Assembly: GCA_963555705.1 (NCBI GenBank)
Contig: OY743187.1
Coordinates: 15,142,133 to 15,206,132, forward strand
DNA length: 64,000 bases
Origin: Ligustrum vulgare
Lineage: Eukaryota; Streptophyta; Magnoliopsida; Lamiales; Oleaceae
Direction: 5' to 3'
The notes below the pieces were generated by a model that ran no database searches, was not told the DNA's origin, and was given only the letters and a program-made list of their open reading frames with translations. Below are positions 48,168 through 59,864 of the stretch, in pieces (the first letter of the stretch is position 1; every line of letters starts with the position of its first letter). Both the position numbers and the translations under genes were made by a program.

Positions 48168-48384
48168 CTATTTAATTATCCGGAATAGCATTTTTCCCTT
48201 TCTCTCGTGGATTTTCTTAATGGCTTTAGTTATTGATGTTGTTGAGTTTGTACTTCTGAAATTTACCTTATTTAGGATGGGAGGCTCTTCAACATTGTCT
48301 AATTGATGTTCCGAATATACTTCTTGATCAATGACATGTATAGAAACTTGCACATTATCAAAAGCAATAGTAGGAATCAAAACC
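48168..48384 (-). pseudogene. Copia pol link region (between integrase and RT), decayed
   Basis: The minus frame VQVSIHVIDQEVYSEHQLDN and IKKIHERKGKMLF resembles the acidic/basic linker that precedes RT in plant Copia pol. No integrase core (HHCC or DDE) was found upstream. Confidence 0.45.
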
Positions 48385-48884
48385 GATCATTCCTCAATTT
48401 CTTCCTTAAAGACAATATCTCTAACCTTATTTCTCCCCCCAAACTTAACATCCTCAAAAATGTTGCATTTCCCGTTTCAAAATTGACTAAAGTATGGGAT
48501 AATAAAATTTATAGTCCCTTAAACGACTTTATTTTCTTTATTTGTTTTCTTGCCCTTATCTTTAGAGGTGTTTGCCAAGTAAAAAAAAAACTTTCAGTTC
48601 TGTCCTGCTTTAACTTTTCTTCCTCTTGCACACAAAATAGAATGAGCCCATTTAGAGTTCATTTCTCCCTTTAACAGTTATAACTGACCTTAAATTAACT
48701 GTATTGTACAAGAAGCTTGCACACTATGAAATGAGCTCATTGAGAGTCCATTTCTACTTTGACAGTTATAACTAACCTTAAATTAACTATATTGTGCTGG
48801 AAGCGATATCAATACCAAATACACGAGCAAGTCATTAGACAAGTCGAGTTTTAGTTCTTTAAATTTTGAAGCAGTGTGAGACAT

Positions 48885-49140
48885 CTACATGATGTACTCC
48901 CTTATTTTCCCATTGCCTTTATACTTTATTGAAATCAAGCTTTGCATAAGCGTGCTTGTTTCAGCCTTATCGTTTTTCACAAAACGTTTCTTAATTTCGG
49001 CAAGGAATTCATTGGCATCATTTACCTCCTCAGATACTATGCCACTAAAGACTTCCGGAATGCCGCACTTAATGATCATGTGACTCACGTAATTTAAGCA
49101 ATCCCACTTCTCAAAGTTCCTCATTTAATTAGATGAACTT
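48885..49140 (-). pseudogene. Copia gag remnant
   Basis: The minus-strand frame FEKWDCLNYVSHMIIKCGIP, then NEFLAEIKKRFVKNDKAETS and LMQSLISIKYKGNGKIREYI, is the central part of a Copia gag (UBN2 region). N-terminal and zinc-knuckle parts are missing or shifted. Confidence 0.75.
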
Positions 49141-49454
49141 TCATCTGTAAGAGGAGCAGGTTGCTCAATCCTTAGTACACTGTCTAGATCCATGCAGCCA
49201 ACGAAAAGTTAATGTTCTTGTTTTGATCCTTGAAATTTATTCCATAAATACAGGGATTAAATTTGAGCTTGTAGATATACTACTAGTAGAATTTGAAACT
49301 GAATAGAGAACACTTAAATAAAATTGCTCACATTAATACCTTATTATGCAAATCATACTTTCAAATAATGGTAGGGCCCATCACAAGATACCTAGCACAA
49401 CATCAATATTTAGTCTTTGGGCAGAAATATTGACTTGTAAGTGGTACTCTTGGC

Positions 49455-49850
49455 GTAGTAATCAAACACTGACAGTAAGACATGTCAACCAACAAACCTT
49501 TCTTTGGACCGATTTATTGATCACACGTAAAACCAAATAACCGTCACGTATTTATCACCACAAGTTAATGTGAAATTCGGGCCAAATATTGACCTTCCTT
49601 TGGGCCGATCAATATCCGCATGAGATAACACACAAACATCTAATTTTCCCTTAGTGTAGTGATCAAACACTGGCAATAAGACATGTTAACCAATAGACCT
49701 TTCTTTGGACCGATTTATTGGTCACATGTTAAACCAAATAATTGCCATGTGTTTATCACCACAGGTGCATGTGAAATTCGAGCCAAATATTGACCTTCCT
49801 TTGGGCCGATCAATATCCGCAATGAACAACACACACACAAATACCTTCTA
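49455..49850. repeat. 201-bp tandem duplication in the Copia leader
   Basis: GTAGTAATCAAACACTG at 49455 and GTAGTGATCAAACACTG at 49656 start two similar copies. Both contain CCTTTCTTTGGACCGATTTA and TTGACCTTCCTTTGGGCCGA. Confidence 0.85.
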
Positions 49851-49989
49851 ATATTCAAAGTTAATTAATATCCACAAGAGAGGTTGCTTTGGCAACATGT
49901 TGCTTCAACTAACTTACTTTCGAATATTATATCTCTCAAAAGATTCCGATGTACCAAGATTTGAAACTGAAATCCATTGATTTGCATCC

Positions 49990-50690
49990 ATATTTGACTT
50001 TAGGATTTGAATTATAGAATTCAAAACTTTAGAATAAAGAAATCCTTAAGTTACGAGAGTCAAATTGCAATATTCTTAAACTTTTGGTGGCCAATTCTGT
50101 AAAATTTTAAGCTCGAAGGACTTAAATTATAATTTTCCCAAAACTTTATTGGCCAATTTTGAGAAATTCCAAACTTTAGGTCCCAATTTGAAACAAAACC
50201 AAACTTTAGAGGTCCAAAATATGAAGATTTCAATCTTTAAAAGTTGATTTTGAAAATTTTCAAACTTTAGGAGCCAATTTAGCAAATTCCCAAACTTTAG
50301 GGACTTAATTTTAAAAAAATTTCAAACTTTAAGGACCAATTTTGAAAATTTCCAAACTTTAGGGACTGAAAATGAAAATTTTCAAACTTTAGGGGACCAA
50401 ATTAGAGAATTTCAGAACTTTAGGTGCTTTATTAGAAAATTTTCAAACTTCAGGGGCTGAAAATGAAAATTTCCAAACTTTAAGGGACCAAATTAGAGAA
50501 TTTTCAAGCTTTAGGGACCAATTTTGAAAATTCTCAAACATTAGGGGCTGAATTAGAAAATCCAAAATTTTAAAGGCCCAACTTAAATGATTACATAACT
50601 TAATGGGCTGAATTTTGTAAATTCGAAATCTGAAGGCCAACTTAAGAGATTTTATAACTTTAGGTTTTAAACATTGTTTAAAACAAATAG
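49990..50690. repeat. Degenerate tandem repeats in the Copia leader, about 35-40 bp
   Basis: Words like TTTCAAACTTTAGGGACC and 'aattttgaaaattt' recur about seventeen times in 700 bases. Read on the minus strand they are 'ggtccctaaagtttgaaa'. Confidence 0.75.
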
Positions 50691-50759
50691 GGGGGACCTG
50701 ATGTGCAAATAATAAGAATTTTCGGAAATTGCAACTGAGCCCTTGAAGACTTCTAATTT

Positions 50760-51060
50760 CCAACTGAAACCCCTTCTTCTAAATCGCGACAGCTAGGGTT
50801 TAAACCCTAGCTGCCGCCGCCGCTCCTCAGCCCTCAAAACGCGGCACCACCACCGGCGATTGGAACCGCCTGCAGCGCCATTGACGGCGCTGCATCCAAA
50901 AATACAGTGTCGCGGCGCGCGACGCTGTGAACCTCCACAATCCCATTGCGCGACGCCGCGCGCAGCCAAGTTCCGGCTCTGCGTGCTCAGCCCGACGATT
51001 CCAACTCAAAACCAACGGAATCCGACTTCAACCGACCAAAATCGAACCCTTAATTGATCT
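50760..51060. other. GC-rich block in the Copia leader
   Basis: Unlike its AT-rich surroundings it has CCGCCGCCGCTCC, GCGGCGCGCGACGC and GACGCCGCGCGC. No recognised protein in any frame. It lies 370-670 bases inside the 5' LTR. Confidence 0.5.
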
Positions 51061-51414
51061 CCATCCACCGGCCACATTAGATTCAAACATAACCGAACCA
51101 AACCAAAACCAAAAATTCAACATCCCAAACTCGATTTTCACAGATTCACACAAAAATTCGACCCCAACAGATTTCAAAACACCATATTCAACAGCAAAAT
51201 CCAACCTTAATTTCGCACTTACATACATGCAGTACACTTAATCCGATTTCGATTTCAATTTAAATCTGTATATCCATGCTTTTCATATCCAGGCAGTAGA
51301 TAGTATCATGCTGTGTATGTATAATTTTCAATTACAGAAGTTTTGTTTTGAAATCAGACAATTAGGTTTTACATTTACATGTACAAAATTGATCTGATAA
51401 TTCAACACGATGTT

Positions 51415-51428
51415 GGCTCTGATACCAC
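51415..51428 (-). other. Primer-binding site of the Copia element (tRNA-iMet)
   Basis: The minus strand reads GTGGTATCAGAGCC right after the 5' LTR, containing the canonical TGGTATCAGAGC. Confidence 0.9.
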
Positions 51429-51429
51429 T

Positions 51430-51885
51430 TGTTAGAAAATTTTATTACAGATAATAATTTATCTATAATCTAAATAATCATCATGTTGGAATTATCAAGA
51501 ATTAAATAACTGAAGCGGAAGCGTACCTTAATCAAACGTGATTCATAATAAACGATTCGGCGTTTGGATCTTCTAAATCGATACGTAGTCCGTATTTTCT
51601 CTTTGATGATGGGATGTCAGACAAGATGAACAGTACGTAGGATTCAGGGACCATAACCGACTTTATATACTGAATTGCCATTTAACCTAATCTGGCCCAT
51701 CATGAATTAGGTGATGGCCTGGTATTTACACATAAAAGTCCATACATTTAATTAGATGCATTAAAGCCCGATGTTTATTAAATCCTTATTAGATCACTTT
51801 AATTGGGCTTAACCAAATTGATAGCCTTTTATTGAATACACAATAATTCACATATAAGCCCACATGATTGATTAAAATCCTTACA
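51430..51885 (-). repeat. 5' LTR of the Copia element
   Basis: Starts TGTTAGAAAATTTTATTACA (plus) and ends TAAAATCCTTACA. Nearly identical to 45678-46133. Confidence 0.9.
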
Positions 51886-51890
51886 AGCAA

Positions 51891-52320
51891 CACCACCACT
51901 AGATCGATTCAGTGGCGTCGCTGCCTCGACGTAAAAGTGGTGTCGCGGTTACCTTGAAACCGCCGCTGCCATTTGCGATTTTTCTTGAGATTTTTGAAGC
52001 TATGATTTTTCTTGATATGTTTGAAGCAGTAGTGGAGTTCGTTGGGTGTGGCCGTGAGGGGAAGGGGCGTTGCCACTGCCTCGAGGTAAGAATCGGCATC
52101 GCGGTTACTTTGAAATCGCCGTTGCTAGCAGCAGTCTTGCTAAGACGATTGAAACAGTGATGGAGTTCGACGGTGTGGGGTGTGGCCGTAGGGAAGGGCG
52201 TTGTCGATTGCTTGTTCAATTGGTTGAGAGAGATTTTATTGAATATAGAGATGGATATATAAAATAATTAGGGTTTGAAGTGGTGTTGTTTGGTGTGAGA
52301 ATGGGATATGGTCGAGTTAT
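51891..52320. other. Repeat-containing flank, no gene recognised
   Basis: It holds two related blocks (GTGTCGCGGTTACCTTGAAA near 51940 and ATCGCGGTTACTTTGAAATC near 52097) about 155 bases apart. Open frames exist on both strands, but none has a recognisable domain. It continues the C-rich stretch at 45470-45670 on the other side of the Copia element. Confidence 0.4.
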
Positions 52321-52594
52321 TAATTTAATTTTAAATTATTCTAATTAATTATTGAAAAGTTAATTATAACTTGAAATTTCTAGTTGTATTGGTTTTATCT
52401 CATATTTGAAATTGATTCTTACAAAACAGGAGTGACTATAATTTTCACATATTACAATGTATTGGGCCAGTTGAAATGTAATTCTTTCGCAAATATTTTC
52501 TTTTACTCTATCAAAGTCAAGTACATTGCACATTTTGAAAATTAAGTGTAAACAAAAAAAATAAATTATAATAATATTTATTATATACATCAAG

Positions 52595-52597
<3 letters not shown>

Positions 52598-52687
<90 letters not shown>
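52598..52687. repeat. (GA)45 microsatellite
   Basis: 90 bases of uninterrupted GA. Likely variable between individuals. The open frames across it are artefacts. Confidence 0.95.
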
Positions 52688-52690
<3 letters not shown>

Positions 52691-52833
52691 ATTTATATGA
52701 CTTAAAATATATGACATTATTTAAATGGATAGTCATATCACTGAGCTTATATGACCGTTGTACACTTGTACTGAAGATTTTCTCCGAATTCGGAAACAAA
52801 ATCTTAATTTATTTACTAGGAAAAAAGTTTCGT

Positions 52834-52866
<33 letters not shown>
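52834..52866. repeat. (TAA)n microsatellite, about 33 bp
   Basis: Eleven TAA triplets in a row. Confidence 0.95.
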
Positions 52867-53328
52867 GAGAAAGGAAAAAAATTCTAATCAATTAAGGCCA
52901 ATCTCAGCTAATTGCAGCAAATTAAAGGAATTCGGAATTCCATATACCGCTTAAAGTTTTCTGTTCAAGAACTTATAATATAAAAACCCTAGCTTACTTT
53001 CACAATAATCTATATTCAAAACACTACACGAAAATTCTAATCTTTTATCACAAGGGACTAAAATCTCATCTAGCGCTAAAAAGTGCACCATAGCACCATG
53101 TAATCGCGTTTTTTTTTTTTTTACTAAACTAGCTCGTTTATAAACTCATATAAAGCACTATTGAATATTATATCGTTATGTGTATTACTTGAAAACAAGT
53201 TGAAAAAATCAGTTTTTGTGTATATTTATAACTTGTCAAAGTATTTAAAGTTTGGACCATTATAGACGAACAAATTGGATGATAAACAGGGAGACAAATT
53301 TCACATAGAATAAAATATTGGACCATGC

Positions 53329-53452
53329 TACACAAACAAAATGAATTACAAACTGGATGACACACTCCTCACATGGAAAGGGGTCCGCACACTGTGGAAC
53401 CCTCCTGTATGTGAGTAGTGTGTCATTCATTTTGTCATGTATTTTATGTGTT
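53329..53452. mobile_element. Foldback MITE, about 124 bp
   Basis: The left arm ACACAAACAAAATGAATTAC ... GGATGACACACTCCTCACAT is matched inverted by ATGTGAGTAGTGTGTCATTC ... TTTTGTCATGTATTTTATGT. Its layout resembles the MITE at 6398-6519. Confidence 0.65.
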
Positions 53453-53779
53453 TAACATTATTCTAAAATATTTATGGATCCTATTCACGTGAGGGGTTTG
53501 TCATCTTTGTTTGTACAAATAGCTTATTCCTTATAGTTAACCATACACGAGGAAGCCACATGGACCAAGTCGGTTGGGTCAAATTTAATATCATTTCTTA
53601 CAAACTTAGCCCTTACTTGGCCTCATTTAAAAGCTTAACATATTTTTCTCACTTTTTTTTAATCACACATTTATCAGTAAAATAATATTACACATAAATT
53701 CAAAATATTCTCTAGACACACAATCTCCAAAAAATCACTATTCATTCCAAATGAATTCTTTTTAAACAACCGGGGCTTA

Positions 53780-54310
53780 AATTTAGAGACTGTTTGATAC
53801 ACCCAAAATTTCCAAGAACAGAATATTTTTTTCGTAGTTTCCTCTTTCTATGCCGTTTGATTGGAAACTTTTTTGTGGAAAATATTTTTCTACTTTGAAC
53901 CCACGCACTGCCTTTTACTTGGTGTGGATGAAAATATTTTTCCATGGTTATGTTAGGAAAAGTTTTTCCATGTTATTTGAAAAACTTTTTTCGTCACATT
54001 TGATTAATTTTGTTATTGTTAATTGATTTTTTTTTTTAAAAAAAATCACATTATCATTATTAAGTGCGATGTCTAAACTAATTTTTTTTTTATTAAATAG
54101 ATAAAATTTATTTTATTTTTCATGGAAAATAATGTCAATTCAGCGACAAAACTTGAAAAATTTCTCACTTTTTCTACCTAGAAAATTAAATCAATCAAAC
54201 ATTTTCAATTGAGTTTCCACGAAAAAATTTTCTAAGAAAAATTAATTTCTTGAAAAATATTTTCTTTCCACTCATTTTTCACCATCGCAATCAAACACTT
54301 CCTTAAAGTT
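53780..54310. mobile_element. MITE-like sequence containing dispersed repeat copy 3
   Basis: It runs from GAGACTGTTTGATACACCC to CACCATCGCAATCAAACACTTCC. The part 53990-54215 follows the repeat at 18397 and 20335 (TTTGATTAATTTTGTTATTG, TTTTTCATGGAAAATAATGT, TTCTCACTTTTTCTACC). Confidence 0.5.
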
Positions 54311-54378
54311 TCAATTTTTAAAGATACTATGATACTTTTAAGTTTAGACTTTTTCCTTTGATGATGGCTAGTAATAAT

Positions 54379-54814
54379 TAGAGATGGCAAAAAAACCCGA
54401 CCCGACCCGAACCCGACGGGTACCCGCCCCTAATGGGTGGAAAAAAACCCGCCCCGCGGGTTGGCGGGGCGGGTTCGGGTTAAGCTTTAGCGACCCGAGC
54501 GGGTCGCGGGGCGGGTACGGGTTTTGACCGCCCCGACCCGAACCCGCCCCGATTATATTATTTTAAATAATATATTAAAGAAAAACAATAAAAAAATGTA
54601 GAAAAAATAAAAAATAAATAAATAAAATAGAAAAAAAATTAAACGGGTCGGTAAACGGGGCGGCAGAGCCGACCCGCCCCGCCCCGCCCCGAACCCGAAC
54701 CCGCCCCGACCCGAAACTCGCGGGTCACGGGGCGGGTTTGGGTTTAATAAAATCTGACGGGGCGGGGCGCGGGTCGGGGAGACCCGACCCGAACCCGACC
54801 CGTTGCCATCACTA
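54379..54814. mobile_element. GC-rich hAT non-autonomous element
   Basis: The 436-bp element has perfect 8-bp target duplications GTAATAAT (54371-54378 and 54815-54822), as for hAT. The TIRs are TAGAGATGGCAA (left) and TAGTGATGGCAA (right, reversed). Both ends are built of CCCGACCCGAACCCG-type words, and the centre is AT-rich. No gene. Confidence 0.85.
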
Positions 54815-54822
54815 GTAATAAT

Positions 54823-56240
54823 TAAAGTTTTGCTTAGTGAAAGAAAATTTAAAATAGGAGTCTTTTTGAGGGAAGAAAATGACTTTTTGAAAGTTTAAAC
54901 GCACAGAAAAATTCTACAAACATCATTGGTATGTTTGTGTAATTGTTATTTTTATTTTTTTATTTTTTATTCAAAAGTTAATTAATTTTAGCCTCTCTCC
55001 CCATTTGACATGGTTGTAGAAAAACTTTATGTTTATGATGAAGTTACATTAATTTTTATTTCAAAAATAATTTTTAAAAAAAATTGTAATTCTAAAGTGC
55101 TTCTAGAGGATGTAACACAAATTTTGAATTTCAAAAGCTCATTTTAACTTTATAAATTATAAAAAGTGTGTGATTGGTAGGCTTTTAAAAGGTGTAAAAG
55201 TACATTTAGAAGGTCTAAAGTATTTTTACAAAAAAATATTGGTGTTTTGTTGTGGTTGGAAAATGCTTTTTGACTGAGTAAACAAATTTTTTAAATAGTT
55301 TTAAAGAAACTCAAATTTGTATTTTCTCCTAAAAGCACTTTTACAAAAAGATGAAATATATAATATTTTATTATAAAATCTATCGAAAATATGTTGTTTT
55401 AAATAATTAGAATTAAAATATTATGTTATTGATTAATATGAGATTATATTTTATTAATTAATAAAATTTGGAATATGTTGAAAATATATTATTTTCTATA
55501 ACTCATATAGAAATACTATATTTTATTGATTAATATGAAATTATATTTTATTAGTTAATAAAATATGAAACTTATTGACAAACTTTTTATTTTTGTAACT
55601 CTTATGGAAATCTATTGAAATATTATATTTTATTAATTAATAAAATATGAAACATATTAAAAATAGTGAATTATTATATTTATGAATTAATAAAATATAT
55701 TTTTTAAGATGCATTTCAACATTGAGGTGAAATAATTGTTTAATTGTTAGTTAACTATGAGATATAATTAAATGTTAGTTTATATAAAAGTACTTTTATA
55801 ATTGTGCTATCAAACAATCAATTTTTGTTAACGATACAGGTACTTTCTGAATTGAAAACCAAATAATTAACTGTTTTTTAATTAACTGCTCTTTTTAAAA
55901 TGCTCTATTAATAAAAGCTCTATTTACAACAGTTATGCCAAACGACCCACATTCATGTCAAATGGGAGATTCAACTTTCATTTTTGCTAAAAAGTTGAAC
56001 TTTAATTTTAACTACATGATTATCCACTTTTCATCACTCATTCTTGGAAAGTGAAGTAATAACAAAGAACCATGATACTTTACCAAATTGGCATACATTT
56101 ATTACTTTATCATCATATCATCACCAAAATTAACCATCATAATTGTGTCAACAAACAAATCTATAAATCATTAGAGCCAAGTACATTAATTCAATAACAA
56201 AAGACAATGAAACTTAGATAGTAATGTTATCTTTAAACAT
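54823..56240. other. AT-rich, no gene; MITE-like pieces
   Basis: Several repeats of 'tattttattaattaataaaatatgaaa' lie between 55430 and 55700. From 55130 to 55950 the sequence has the look of a decayed MITE ('aaaagctc...gagctttt' style ends). Nothing is coding. Confidence 0.4.
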
Positions 56241-56245
56241 TTAGA

Positions 56246-56430
56246 TCACGTTTGGTAGTAGTAAAATTTTCGCACTTTCTCTCAAATTCTTTTTCAACTA
56301 CACATTTCTGCGGGATCCATCATTTTTCACATTTTTCAATCACTTTTCAACCCTACATTCTCCAAAAAAAAACAAGATTTTTCAACATTCATAAAAAAAC
56401 TCCTACACCAAACATGCTCTTAGGTAGTGT
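56246..56430. mobile_element. MITE, 'GTTTGGT ... ACCAAACATGCTC' family
   Basis: ATCACGTTTGGTAGTAGTAA through CCTACACCAAACATGCTC, with GCGGGATCCATCATTTTTCA and TTTCAATCACTTTTCAACCC inside. Confidence 0.6.
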
Positions 56431-57425
56431 ATATTTTTCTTTTGTTTACATAAACTAAGTTAAATTTTTTTTAACAAAATCACTATTATCTTATATTGTA
56501 AAAAATAAGGAGATCGTTCCTCCTATCAATGTTTTTATACATATATTTGACAAAAAAAAAAAAAAAATCATGAACCGTAATAAAATTAATATGAAGATTT
56601 AAATAGATGTAATAAAATCTTTTAAAATATGCTCATTTCATTAAGTTCAACTCTACATGGCAAACAAATAATATTTATTACTTCCAAAATAATAAACGTT
56701 GGCTCCTCTTAATTTCTATTTTGTCCATCCAATCTATAAACTATAATCATCGACTACGTGGATTGCATATATTTTTATTTTTTTGTGATCAATAAAATCA
56801 AATGGTCCCACTCAATTCCATTATGGGAGTTGGCAATCAAACCACATGATTTTGAATTGATTATTCCATGGGAAATGAAATAATATGTATAAAAACCCAA
56901 GTCAAATTAATTGAAAAATGATGTAATCACGAAACTTATTTTCTTTTTTTCTATTCAGAAAAATGTGTAACTTTCATACGTATACAGTAATTCAGTTGAA
57001 TGTGTGGACTTTTTTTCGCAATTTGATTAGTTTACTGCTTAATTTCAAATTAGAAGTCTTCGGAGAAGTCAAGTTTTCTACCCCTTCAAAAATGCAAATT
57101 TGACTTAAGTGATGGGCTTCTTTGTTGTTTCCGTCGTATTTTACCTACATTGAGCACATGTAATTTTTTCATAGTAAACTTTGGTAAAAATAAATTTTGT
57201 ATCGATATTTTAAATAAGGGTTAGCAATTTGATTATTTGTATCACTTGTGTTGTGCTAAAATTATTTATTTATAAACAAATCATATGGCATAATTCAAGA
57301 CAGGGGCAAATTCAAGTCGATTTAGCACGAGCGGATTTGATTTAACACGTGCGGACATCATAAGGTAAGGAAAAAATATTTTGACACCAAAATTACACGA
57401 TAAAATAAGACAAATTTGCAGATCC
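56431..57425. other. Non-coding AT-rich sequence
   Basis: No gene. 57300-57320 (GACAGGGGCAAATTCAAG) and 58185-58203 (CTAGATTCACCCCTGG) may be the two ends of an older DNA element that the LTR at 57426 interrupts. Confidence 0.35.
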
Positions 57426-58155
57426 TGTTGTCAGAAAAATTGGTTTTGACCAATTTATGTGATTATTTAAGTGGAACTATTAGTTGATGAAGGGAAAATT
57501 AAATCACTTAATATTGTGACAATATTGAAAAATTAGAAGAATATTATTGAATATTCTAGAATTAATTTAATGAAAAAATGTGTCTTTTCATATAAAAAGT
57601 TGTGACTTTTTGAATTAATATTTTTCAATAATTGTGTCTTTTCAATTAGAGACAAATTTGAAAGGATATGTCTCTTTTAAGGGTTGTGTCTTTTGAGATA
57701 CAACTTTCCAACATCTATATATAGATCTCATTTGCTTTGATTATTCATTCATTTTTCATCAATTTATCATTCATTTAATTTTTATGATTGTATTATCATA
57801 CTAATGCATATTCATTCCAAAATAATTTTGCATTTATTTGGAGTCGAGTTTCATATAAAGAGAGTTCAAAGCATAAGTAAGATTCGTTGATTTTCGTAAT
57901 TTGAAGTGCTCCTATTGCGGGACGTGGTTGTTGTATCTTGTGAGACGAATGCCGGAAAACCGTTAGCACCCGTGCGGGACATTATCGTCTTAAGGACAAA
58001 GAGTCCAACTCTTACTTCGACCGAATTCATTTTCATGTATTTTTGATTTTCTACTTCATATATTTTTATTCGGTAAGTCGGAATTCTATCAAATTTTATG
58101 CATGTAAAAGGTTCGTTATTAGAATATAATTATGCACGTTAACTTTTTACCAACA
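57426..58155 (+). mobile_element. Solo-LTR-like sequence, plus orientation
   Basis: It starts TGTTGTCAGAAAAATTGG and ends TTTTTACCAACA (TGTTG/CAACA ends). A TATA-like CTATATATAGATCTC lies at 57713-57727, followed by an AT-rich leader, as in a Copia LTR. No second copy and no matching target duplication (GATCC versus ACTGC), so the ends may be off or the flanks worn. Confidence 0.5.
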
Positions 58156-58929
58156 ACTGCACGAGTCGCCAAACGTCCTCATTGCAAGCTAGATTCACCC
58201 CTGGTTGACGATCTTCTTACACGAGAAACTCACATTGTATCTGTAAAATATAAGAAGATATCCCTTTGTTGAATGAATGGATGAATTTTCTCAACATTCT
58301 CTCTTTAATTTATTAGAGCATTAAATGTTTGTTCAATACAATATATATATATTGAAAAAAAAAAGAAGCAAAAACTCAGTTGACTATTTCATCGTATCCT
58401 CCTCCTCGTGGTCATGAGTGGTCCACCACAATGAAAACTAGGGAGATGATATCGGAAACCTCTTGCGCACGGTCCAAAATGAACTTGACTTCGTCCCTCC
58501 CTATGTAGTTGAATTGAATAAGTGGTCCTTAAAAGCAACGTATATGTCCACGATAGAGAGATCTTGAATATTTAGTGGGACGTTTTGGTAGGGCTGCTAA
58601 ATTTCATCTCGATGGATATAACTCGACTCAGGTTGAGTTGTAAAACAAAACGAACTCGTTACCCCAACCAAACAATCTCGTCTTGAATCGAGCCCGCTTG
58701 ATCACGATCGTGTTAAGCAAAAATAAATGTAGTCGACTTGACTAGTCAGGTGAAGTTTGTAAGCTATCTAATTTGAACTAAATCTAGTAACGCAAAGAAC
58801 TCAAGGTTGACCACTTTAGGTTTTTATGCTAATGGAAAATTATTTATTTTTATTTCGACTTTGAAAGGCTTTTTTATGTTTGCCAAGCGTATAGATTGAT
58901 TGATTAGTACTTACAAAATAAATTAATGA
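58156..58929. other. No gene recognised
   Basis: Non-coding; scattered TCGAGC-type words at 58600-58720 suggest a decayed hAT-like element. Confidence 0.4.
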
Positions 58930-59170
58930 AACAATGATGCCCCCAACAAGGTTTAGCCTACACTTTATGAGCCTCCACCTGCATTGTCTTGAGCCTTGAT
59001 AATGAAAGTAAATCGCAGGATATGCCTAAGGGTGCTGGGTGAGAGGCTTAACTTCGCTTACCAAGAACCCTATCCATATTTCAAGATTTGAACCCTCGTC
59101 ATGACAGTTGGAAGTTAGATTGGAGACTTTCCACCTTTTCCTTTCATCACTTGAAAATGTGTCATGGGGG
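58930..59170 (-). mobile_element. Decayed SINE related to 32336-32585
   Basis: The plus strand has GATGCCCCCAACAAGG, GAGCCTTGATAATGAAAGTA with AATCGCA, and CAAGATTTGAACCCTCG. These follow GATGCCCCCATTG, GAGCCTTGTAGATGAGGTAA with ATCGCA and the B-box region of the UBC27-intron copy in the same order. The 5' end is lost. A partial repeat of its end (GATGCCCC..AAGGATGCAT) follows at 59190 and 59280. Confidence 0.45.
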
Positions 59171-59864
59171 TTGGGGCAATGATGCCCCGTATAAGGATGC
59201 ATTAATTGGCATGATTTGATACTAATGCATTAGAGTTATACTAATATTAATAAACTTTTAGATAATAGATGTTAATGATGCCCCCAACCAGGATGCATCA
59301 ATTGCGTACTTGATCGAGTGTAAAAGTATGCTAAAGTTGCTTAGAGTAAGTTGATTTATTTTGGTATACTAATTCCTTGTTTGACCCTCATTTTTTCTTA
59401 ATTCATTTTTAGTTACACATTCTTTCAATAAAATGATTTTATACATGAATTTGTAAATTCTCTTACTCTTTATCTATATATTTTACCAAAAATAACTTTC
59501 ACACAATTCTAGGCCTCTATGCTTAGTGCATGTTTAACTAGGAACACTTTACCCCGTATCTGATTTAGCTAAAAATAAAAATTTGTAGTAGATATTTATG
59601 AAAAGAATAATGCTGTTGAGACCCAAAAAATGGATCAAAAAGATGATGAATGAGAGTCAGTTGTTGATATCAATATTAATGTGATGAGTAAAATAGCTGA
59701 TGACTCTCATGTGTGCAGATGTGCAACTTTCGATCCATTATTATGTCTCTATAACATGATTGATATGAGAAAAAATTAAATTTAGAAAATGGTGAAAAAA
59801 TAGACATTGAATTGAGCTTTGATTAACATTCTTTACCATAATGTGACAACTTGGCTCGATTCCA

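Larger units (their letters stand above)
45678..51885 (-). mobile_element. Copia LTR retrotransposon, complete ends, dead coding region
   Basis: This 6208-bp element is flanked by perfect 5-bp duplications AGCAA (45673-45677 and 51886-51890). Two 456-bp LTRs differ at six positions by my count, all transitions. A tRNA-iMet primer site lies inside the right LTR and a GTGGGAGAT polypurine tract inside the left, so it reads on the minus strand. Order on the minus strand: LTR, 2.3-kb repeat-rich leader, gag remnant, link region, reverse transcriptase and RNase H remnants, LTR. Protease and integrase core are not seen. All coding parts have several frame breaks, so any recent move must have used enzymes made elsewhere. 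Confidence 0.9.

Noticed and set aside
51028..51241. Frames in the GC-rich Copia leader as a host gene
   Set aside because: Open on both strands, no recognised domain, and located between primer site and gag.
52517..52799. Leu/Ser-repeat open frames on the minus strand
   Set aside because: Translation of the (GA)45 microsatellite.
57421..58160. Target duplication for the LTR at 57426
   Set aside because: The flanking five bases (GATCC and ACTGC) do not match, so no duplication is claimed.
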